Shown here piece after piece: positions 1-3,693 of a DNA stretch of 5,839 nt. The first letter of the stretch is position 1; every line of letters begins with the position of its first letter. Source of the stretch: an uncultured Oscillospiraceae bacterium (GTDB lineage Bacteria; Bacillota; Clostridia; Oscillospirales; Oscillospiraceae); the NCBI GenBank assembly GCA_944385595.1, contig CALWXY010000178.1, positions 1 through 5,839 on the forward strand. Reading direction: 5' to 3'. The notes below the pieces were generated by a model. That model worked only from the letters and a program-made list of their open reading frames with translations, made no database searches and was not told the origin of the DNA. Made by a program: the position numbers and the translations under genes.

Positions 1-1
1 C

Positions 2-127
2 GAATACGCTATAAGCTGGTGGAGCAAGGTGCCGCGCAAGGGCGAATACCCTACGCCTCAGGAATTCGTCGAATACACGGCCGCTTATCTCAAGAACGGC
101 TCCGGCAACCGGGGAACCCCTTGCTAG
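2..127 (+). CDS. C-terminal fragment of an unidentified protein (5' end outside window)
   Basis: Frame 2 is open from the left edge to a TAG at 125-127, giving 41 residues that begin EYAISWWSKVPRKGEY and end KNGSGNRGTPC. The composition (paired Trp, aromatic and charged residues mixed) looks like real protein, unlike the Arg/Pro-rich reading of frame 1; frame 3 hits a stop within the first few codons. I recognise no domain. The tail is Gly/Asn-rich and ends in Cys. The last codons and the stop lie inside a strong inverted repeat (107-139). No downstream + strand gene follows before the convergent gene at 500, so this is the end of its transcription unit. Function cannot be stated; the choice of frame is reasonably but not fully secure. 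Confidence 0.55.
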   Translation, partial: EYAISWWSKVPRKGEYPTPQEFVEYTAAYLKNGSGNRGTPC

Positions 128-139
128 GCTTCCCCGGTT
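107..139 (+). terminator. Perfect 10-bp hairpin spanning the stop codon of the left-edge gene
   Basis: AACCGGGGAA (107-116) pairs perfectly with TTCCCCGGTT (130-139) across a 13-nt loop that holds the TAG stop (125-127). No T-run follows (next bases CTCCCGAAAAT), so it is not a textbook intrinsic terminator. It may still terminate, protect the mRNA 3' end, or be a remnant palindrome. Confidence 0.4.
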
Positions 140-208
140 CTCCCGAAAATGCTCAGCGCATCGATGACGCGCCACGAGGCGCTCGCCATTCCTCTTTCAC
201 CAAACCAG

Positions 209-237
209 AAAGCACCTGCCTCAGAGGCAGGTGCTTT
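209..237. terminator. Strong near-symmetric hairpin, terminator-like on both strands
   Basis: AAAGCACCTGCC (209-220) pairs with GGCAGGTGCTTT (226-237) around TCAGA; the TC/GA flanking bases could pair too. On the + strand the stem ends in TTTCGTATTCGT, a weak T-rich tail; on the - strand it ends in TTTCTGG. The same stem with a different loop (TCTGT) recurs at 5272-5298. Located 82 nt past the left gene's stop, it could end transcription from either side of this convergent gap. Confidence 0.5.
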
Positions 238-282
238 CGTATTCGTGCGAAAGGGGAATAAGGTGAACGACTCTGTAGGCAC

Positions 283-308
283 GAGGCGCCCCTGGGTCGG
301 CGCTTTTT
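283..308 (+). terminator. Candidate intrinsic terminator, + strand
   Basis: GCGCC (286-290) pairs with GGCGC (299-303) around an 8-nt loop. The stem can extend outwards by G-U and A-U pairs, and TTTTT follows at 304-308. GC-rich stem plus U-run is the classical intrinsic form. Repeat copy 2 has lost the T-run at the matching position, so this is a property of copy 1 rather than of the family. Confidence 0.45.
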
Positions 309-436
309 CTGCCGAATTCCTGCTAAATCGAGCGCCGCGTGGCGCGGAGTGGGACAGAGCGCTCTTCAATTCTAACGGCGCCGTGTCGGCGGCGCTTAAG
401 GCTCGGATACGCGCAAAAAAGATTCTTTTTGGAGGC

Positions 437-473
437 GCGGAACCCTTTTTCTTCTAAAGAAAAATGGTTCCGC
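437..473. repeat. Module-D hairpin, copy 1 (8 + 8 bp stem, 3-nt loop)
   Basis: GCGGAACC (437-444) pairs with GGTTCCGC (466-473). After one C/T mismatch, TTTTTCTT (446-453) pairs with AAGAAAAA (457-464) around CTA. Related hairpins lie at 5501-5539 and 5629-5666, and a diverged one at 4984-5021. The fourth stem pair is G-C here and A-T in the two closest relatives, a compensatory change that supports conservation of the fold. Confidence 0.75.
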
Positions 474-497
474 AAAATCGTCCCCTTTTCCGGGGAC
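474..497 (-). terminator. Intrinsic terminator candidate for the solute-binding protein gene
   Basis: Read on the minus strand, GTCCCC-GGAAAA-GGGGAC (497 down to 480) forms a 6-bp all-strong stem starting two bases after the TGA stop (500-502), followed by GATTTT. The U-run is short. The larger hairpin at 437-473 lies just beyond and could act as back-up. Confidence 0.5.
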
Positions 498-499
498 CC

Positions 500-1285
500 T
501 CACTTCATATAGTAGTCCGCGCAGAGGCTGGAGACGATTATCGCGTCCACCATGCCGCCATTGAGCGCGGCGAAGCAGTCGTCCTCCGAGAAGAAGGCGC
601 GCACCGAGCCGATTTTCTTCATCAGCCCCGTGTCCGCCTCGAGCGCCGCGCCCATGGTCGACGAGGCCACCGTGCCGACGACCTTGTCCTTCAGCTCGCC
701 CTTGCGGCTGATGCCGCTGGAGGCCATGGCGACCACCTCGTATTTGCAGCTCATGTAGGTCGGGCCGAGGGCGAGGCCCTTGGAGCCGTCGTCCGTGCCG
801 TAGCCGCCCGCGACGCAGTCGACGTTGCCGGAGGCCAGCTCCACCTCCGCCGTGCCGTGGTCTATGGCCTGGTAGCGTATCTCCCAGCCGAGGCGGCGGC
901 AGATTTCGGCGAAGAGCTCGGCGTCGAAGCCCGTGACGGCGCCGTTCTCCTCAAAGCACAGCGGGCGCGAGCCTCGGTAGTAGCCCAGTATGAATGTGCG
1001 CTGCGGCTGGTTCTCCAGCCAGACGGACATGCTCCCGTCGGCGGGGAAGCTGGCGGCGTCCTCGTCGCCGAACCATTTGAGCGAGAGCTGCTCCACCGTG
1101 CCGTCGGCGGCGAGCACCATCATGCCGGCGGTGAATATGTCGTGCAAAGGGTCGCCCTCGCGGAAGGCGGCGCAGAGCTCCTGGCCGCCGAGGTCGCCCG
1201 CCGTGCGGTAGCCAGAGGCCTCGCCGCCGCAGGCCGTGAGCAGCGCCGTTAGAGCGAGCAGCAGCGCGAGCAGTTTTATCTTCAA
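500..1285 (-). CDS. Amino-acid-type ABC transporter solute-binding lipoprotein (SBP_bac_3 family), apparently circularly permuted
   Basis: The protein is 261 residues, starting at TTG (1283-1285) because GGAGG lies 8 nt upstream and this start places the signal peptide at the N-terminus. Lipoprotein signal: KIK, a hydrophobic run, then lipobox LTAC with Cys19 as the anchoring residue. Residues 26-74 (FREGDPL, then LAADGTVEQLSLKWFGDED) resemble the normal C-terminal end of family-3 binding proteins, where ADGT...KWFG is typical. After a linker (about 75-96), residues 97-261 resemble the normal N-terminal start: GYYRGSRPLCF, GFDAELFAEICRRLG (119-133, close to the family signature), ASGNVDCVAGG, then GELKDKVVGTVASS and NGGMVDAIIVSSLCADYYM. 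The protein stops where the final lobe-1 segment should follow. Expected role: ligand capture at the outer membrane face. The usual T-x-E-R arginine aligns with Gly167, so the ligand may not be a standard amino acid. Mature Cys count is high (7 besides Cys19). No permease or partner ATPase is visible. The alternative is a deletion product of tandem SBP domains. Confidence 0.85.
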   Translation of the reverse strand: MKIKLLALLLALTALLTACGGEASGYRTAGDLGGQELCAAFREGDPLHDIFTAGMMVLAADGTVEQLSLKWFGDEDAASFPADGSMSVWLENQPQRTFILGYYRGSRPLCFEENGAVTGFDAELFAEICRRLGWEIRYQAIDHGTAEVELASGNVDCVAGGYGTDDGSKGLALGPTYMSCKYEVVAMASSGISRKGELKDKVVGTVASSTMGAALEADTGLMKKIGSVRAFFSEDDCFAALNGGMVDAIIVSSLCADYYMK

Positions 1286-1293
1286 GTGTCTTA

Positions 1294-1298
1294 CCTCC
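1294..1298 (-). promoter_or_regulatory. Shine-Dalgarno GGAGG that fixes the TTG start
   Basis: Minus-strand GGAGG is followed by TAAGACAC (8 nt) and TTG-AAG-ATA-AAA. The in-frame ATG at 1325-1327 has no ribosome site, would add 14 polar residues before the signal peptide, and lies at the predicted -10 region, so it is rejected as the start. Confidence 0.85.
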
Positions 1299-1315
1299 GT
1301 TTGTACATTAAGGGT

Positions 1316-1344
1316 ATAATAACCCAAAATCCCTGCCGCCGCAA
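1316..1344 (-). promoter_or_regulatory. Promoter of the solute-binding protein gene
   Basis: Minus strand: TTGCGG (1344-1339), 17-nt spacer, TATTAT (1321-1316). Predicted start is near 1309, giving a leader of about 24 nt with the GGAGG inside it. The -35 hexamer matches only TTG, suggesting weak or activated transcription; the direct-repeat site at 1358-1374 would be centred near -57. Confidence 0.5.
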
Positions 1345-1357
1345 GAGTATTCTCGTT

Positions 1358-1374
1358 TTTACACTTTGTTCACT
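1358..1374 (+). promoter_or_regulatory. Candidate PhoP/WalR-type regulator site before the two-component operon
   Basis: TTTACA-N5-TTCACT is two half-sites with an 11-nt period, matching TT(A/T/C)ACA-like direct repeats bound by Bacillus PhoP; the reverse complement gives TGTAAA, a WalR-type half-site. The downstream half-site is 19 nt from the TATAAT at 1394-1399. A similar array (3613-3640) sits 20 nt from the TATAAT before the protease gene. Binding by the adjacent regulator is inference. Confidence 0.5.
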
Positions 1375-1393
1375 TTATCGCCTCGCGGGCAGA

Positions 1394-1399
1394 TATAAT
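1394..1399 (+). promoter_or_regulatory. Distal promoter (P1) -10 box of the two-component operon
   Basis: A perfect TATAAT with no good -35 at 16-18 nt; the TTCACT half-site (1369-1374) occupies that region at 19 nt. A missing -35 plus an overlapping direct repeat is typical of an activator-dependent promoter. Transcription would start near 1406, giving a leader of about 69 nt. Confidence 0.4.
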
Positions 1400-1418
1400 T
1401 GTTTGTATGAGCCGCGCC

Positions 1419-1447
1419 TTGCGGGGCGTATGCTTTTGCTCTATAAT
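1419..1447 (+). promoter_or_regulatory. Proximal promoter (P2) of the two-component operon
   Basis: TTGCGG (1419-1424), 17-nt spacer, perfect TATAAT (1442-1447); predicted start near 1454. The regulator's ribosome site AAGGCGG (1460-1466) follows, 8 nt before ATG. The same TTGCGG-17 arrangement occurs in the divergent promoter. Confidence 0.6.
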
Positions 1448-1474
1448 GGTAATAACTGAAAGGCGGTTTGATAT

Positions 1475-2170
1475 ATGGACAGCAACAAAAAAGCCCTCGT
1501 CGTCGAGGACGACACCAATATAGCCGAGCTGCTGAGGCTCTACCTCGAGAAGGACGGCTTCGACGTCCTCCTCGCGCACGACGGCCAGAAGGGCATAGAC
1601 CTCGCCCTCGCCGAGAAGCCCGACATCATGCTCCTCGACATCATGCTGCCGGTCAAGAGCGGCTGGCAGGTCTGCCGCGAGGTGCGCAAGAGCTCGAAAA
1701 TGCCGATTATCATGCTCACCGCCAAGGGCGAGACCTTCGACAAGGTCTCCGGCCTCGAGATGGGCGCCGACGACTACATAACCAAGCCCTTCGAGGTCAA
1801 GGAGCTGCTCGCGCGCATCCACGCCGTGCTGCGCCGCTTCGAGCCGGAGGACGGCGACGAGAAGCGCCGCCTCACCTTCGACAAGCTCGTCATCGACCTC
1901 GACTCCTACGAGCTGATTGTCGACGGCAAGAAAATCGACACGCCCCCCAAGGAGATGGAGCTGCTGTACCACCTCGCGTCGTCGCCGAACAGGGTGTTCA
2001 CGCGCAACCAGCTGCTCGACGAGGTCTGGGGCTTCGACTACTTCGGCGACTCCCGCACCGTCGACGTGCACATAAAGCGCCTGCGCGAGAAGCTCGAGGG
2101 CGCGAGCGACCAGTGGAGCCTCAAGACTGTCTGGGGCGTCGGCTACAAATTCGACGTGGCTGAGAGCTGA
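1475..2170 (+). CDS. OmpR/PhoB-family (winged-helix) DNA-binding response regulator, PhoP/WalR-like
   Basis: The product has 231 residues, a standard length. Receiver domain about 4-118: acidic pair Asp12/Asp13 in VVEDDTN, phospho-acceptor Asp55 in LLDIMLP, switch residues Thr82 and Tyr101, invariant Lys104 in YITKPF. DNA-binding winged helix about 130-228: PPKEMELLYHLASSPNRVFT, the recognition region DYFGDSRTVDVHIKRLREKL, and the wing VWGVGYKF. All catalytic residues are intact, so it should be phosphorylated by the kinase that starts 4 nt after its stop. Start ATG has AAGGCGG 8 nt upstream. The name PhoP/WalR-like rests on family resemblance, the linked HtrA-type protease and the TT(A/T/C)ACA-like repeats; it is not an orthology claim. 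Likely autoregulated through 1358-1374. Confidence 0.95.
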   Translation: MDSNKKALVVEDDTNIAELLRLYLEKDGFDVLLAHDGQKGIDLALAEKPDIMLLDIMLPVKSGWQVCREVRKSSKMPIIMLTAKGETFDKVSGLEMGADDYITKPFEVKELLARIHAVLRRFEPEDGDEKRRLTFDKLVIDLDSYELIVDGKKIDTPPKEMELLYHLASSPNRVFTRNQLLDEVWGFDYFGDSRTVDVHIKRLREKLEGASDQWSLKTVWGVGYKFDVAES

Positions 2171-2174
2171 TACC

Positions 2175-3608
2175 ATGCGAAGCTCGTATTTCAAAAACTT
2201 CATGGCGAGCGCGTCGCTGGCCGTCATCAGCTTTCTGGTGCTCGGCATGGCCTTCACCCTGCTGTCGCGCAGCTTCCTCATTGACGAGCGCCGCGCCAGC
2301 ATGGAGGTCAACGCCAAGGAGGTCGCGCGCAGCGCCGTCGCCTTCGGGGAGGACGGCGAGCTCGCCAGCTGGGACCTGCGCATGGTGCTCACCGCCCTGT
2401 CGCAGAGCACCGGCTTCGAAATCATGATTGCCGACGACACCGGCAGCATAGTCGCCTGCTCCGACAAGGAGCTCTTCTGCGAGCACATAGGCTACCAGCT
2501 CGACAAAAGCGCCATGCGCACCCTCAAAAACTCCAGCGACGAGGGGCTCACCACCCTCGGCGGGCTGTTCAAATCCGTGCACTACGTCGTCGCCGAGCCG
2601 GTCACCGACTCCAAAACCGGCGGCGTCATGGGCTACGCCATAGTCGGCTACGACAGCAGCCGCATAATGGAGACCTGGAACACCTTCTTCGCCATCTTCC
2701 TGCTCGTGAGCGTCTGCGTGCTGGGCGTCACCGTCATGGTCACGCTGATTACCGCGCGCCGCCAGGCAAAGCCCATAAACGAGATGGCCGCCGCCGCCAT
2801 GAAGTTCGCCCACGGCGACTTCTCCGTCCGCATCGCCGACACAGGACGCGACGACGAGGTCGGCGCGCTCACGGCGTCCTTTAACCTCATGGCCGACTCG
2901 CTGGAGAAGTCCGAGCAGCGCAGGCGCGAGTTCATCGCCAACGTCTCGCACGAGCTCAAGACCCCGATGACCACCATCTCCGGCTTCGCCGACGGCATCC
3001 TCGACGGCACCATCCCGCCGGAGCGCGAGCGCGTCTACCTCGAGACCATATCGTCGGAGACCAAGCGCCTCAACCGCATGGTGCGCCATATGCTCGAGCT
3101 GTCGCGCATACAGTCGGAGGACACGTCGGAGATACTCAAACGCAGCTTCGACATCAGCGAGGTGCTGATGCGCACGCTGCTGAGCCTCGAGGGCAAGATA
3201 AACGCGAAAAAGCTCGATGTCGACGCCGCCCTGCCGGAGGAGCACTTCATCGTCCGCGGCGACGGCGACGCTATTACGCAGGTGGTGTATAACCTCCTGG
3301 ATAACGCCATAAAATTCTCAGACGAGGGCAGCACCATCAGTCTCAGCCTCTGGAAGCAGGACAACAAGGCCTATGTCTCGGTGAAAAACCGGGGGCAGAC
3401 CATACCGCCCGACGAGCTGGGCCTGATTTTCGACCGCTTCCACAAGACCGACCGCTCCCGCAGCCAGGACCGCGAGGGCGTGGGGCTGGGCCTCTACATA
3501 GTCAAGACCATACTCGGCAACCACAACGAGGATATCTCGGTGACGAGCGTGGGCGGCGTGACGGAGTTCGTGTTCACACTCACGCTGTGCAAACAGGCTC
3601 AGAAATAA
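2175..3608 (+). CDS. Membrane sensor histidine kinase (HAMP, HisKA, HATPase_c)
   Basis: The product has 477 residues. A membrane segment (about 11-31) precedes an extracytoplasmic sensor region (about 32-169) containing EIMIADDTGSIVACSD and GGVMGYAIVGYDSS, suggestive of a Cache/PDC-like fold. It includes a Cys95...Cys102-Glu-His104 cluster. A second membrane segment follows (about 170-192), then HAMP (about 193-245). The dimerisation/phospho-acceptor domain has FIANVSHELKTPM with His259. The ATPase domain has the N-box QVVYNLLDNAIKF (Asn373, Asn377), F-box IFDRFHKTD and G2 box GVGLGLYIV (435-443). The G1 box reads NRGQTI (405-410) instead of DxGxGI; substitution of the Asp by Asn is common in Clostridia kinases as I recall. 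No PAS domain separates HAMP from HisKA, unlike WalK. The gene follows the regulator by 4 nt, consistent with translational coupling, and ends TAATAG. It should phosphorylate the upstream regulator; the signal is unknown. Confidence 0.95.
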   Translation: MRSSYFKNFMASASLAVISFLVLGMAFTLLSRSFLIDERRASMEVNAKEVARSAVAFGEDGELASWDLRMVLTALSQSTGFEIMIADDTGSIVACSDKELFCEHIGYQLDKSAMRTLKNSSDEGLTTLGGLFKSVHYVVAEPVTDSKTGGVMGYAIVGYDSSRIMETWNTFFAIFLLVSVCVLGVTVMVTLITARRQAKPINEMAAAAMKFAHGDFSVRIADTGRDDEVGALTASFNLMADSLEKSEQRRREFIANVSHELKTPMTTISGFADGILDGTIPPERERVYLETISSETKRLNRMVRHMLELSRIQSEDTSEILKRSFDISEVLMRTLLSLEGKINAKKLDVDAALPEEHFIVRGDGDAITQVVYNLLDNAIKFSDEGSTISLSLWKQDNKAYVSVKNRGQTIPPDELGLIFDRFHKTDRSRSQDREGVGLGLYIVKTILGNHNEDISVTSVGGVTEFVFTLTLCKQAQK

Positions 3609-3612
3609 TAGG

Positions 3613-3640
3613 TTTACCATATGTTCACAGCGGATTAACA
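3613..3640 (+). promoter_or_regulatory. Three-part direct repeat (PhoP/WalR-type boxes) upstream of the HtrA gene
   Basis: TTTACC (3613-3618), TTCACA (3624-3629) and TTAACA (3635-3640) are each separated by 5 nt, an exact 11-nt period that places them on one DNA face. They begin 4 nt after the kinase stop and end 20 nt before a perfect TATAAT. Half-sites match TT(A/T/C)ACA known for Bacillus PhoP; the reverse complement TGTTAA also fits the WalR half-site. Likely target of the adjacent regulator (inference). Confidence 0.55.
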
Positions 3641-3660
3641 CATGAGACGATCCGCGGCGC

Positions 3661-3666
3661 TATAAT
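3661..3666 (+). promoter_or_regulatory. -10 box of a dedicated HtrA promoter
   Basis: TATAAT lies in the 85-nt gap between kinase and protease genes. TTAACA (3635-3640) resembles a -35 hexamer but is 20 nt away, too far for an unassisted promoter and coincident with a regulator half-site. Predicted start is near 3673; the ribosome site GAGGGGG (3679-3685) is 8 nt before the ATG. Confidence 0.5.
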
Positions 3667-3693
3667 CATCACAAGCTCGAGGGGGACGAAAGG

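Larger units (their letters stand above)
168..346. repeat. Inverted repeat pair (168-185 / 329-346) enclosing the 5' half of repeat copy 1
   Basis: CGCGCCACGAGGCGCTCG at 168-185 is the reverse complement of 329-346 apart from one mismatch. The same left arm extended to 168-189 is an exact 22-bp reverse complement of 5388-5409 in repeat copy 2. The arms could close a large stem around the hairpins at 209-237 and 283-308, or 168-189 may be an inverted fragment of another repeat copy. Confidence 0.65.
209..485. repeat. Modular dispersed repeat, copy 1
   Basis: This stretch aligns with 5271-5550 over its whole length. Shared blocks in order are: the AGCACCTGCC hairpin plus TTTCGTATTCG; GACTCTGTAGG with a GCGAGGCGCCC core; GAATTCCT; CGTGGCGCGGAGTGGGAC; a 43-bp block identical in both copies (357-399 = 5420-5462); GATACGCGCAAAAAAGATT; a CTTTTTGGA lead-in; and the GCGRAACC hairpin ending near GTCCCC. 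Divergence is concentrated between blocks. It fills the gap between two convergent genes. Short open frames through it encode low-complexity Arg/Ser/Pro peptides and I do not regard it as coding. Blocks of the CTGTAGGGGCG type recur in intergenic DNA of Oscillospiraceae as far as I recall; I did not check. Confidence 0.8.

Noticed and set aside
19..261. Frame-1 open frame at the left edge as the real gene
   Set aside because: Arg/Gly/Pro-rich and continues through the hairpin of the repeat; frame 2 gives a more protein-like sequence ending at 127.
124..457. Small open frames through repeat copy 1 on both strands
   Set aside because: They encode palindrome-derived peptides (such as ESTCLRGRCF and KAPASEAGAF) from hairpin DNA, lack ribosome sites, and the matching frames in copy 2 are not maintained across the element.
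464..1252. Long open frame (262 codons) on the + strand opposite the solute-binding protein
   Set aside because: Translation is Arg/Ala/Val/His-rich without motifs; it is a GC-driven mirror of the minus-strand gene, which has a signal peptide, family motifs and a ribosome site.
1325..1327. Upstream in-frame ATG as start of the solute-binding protein
   Set aside because: No ribosome site, it sits at the -10 region and puts 14 polar residues before the signal peptide; the TTG at 1283-1285 has GGAGG at 8 nt.
1370..2488. Minus-strand open frame of 372 codons opposite the regulator and kinase genes
   Set aside because: Low-complexity Leu/Val/Glu/Ala product across two genes with complete catalytic motifs; no ribosome site or domain.
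2121..3245. Minus-strand open frame of 374 codons opposite the kinase
   Set aside because: Same antisense artefact of high GC; the + strand carries the H, N, F and G2 boxes.
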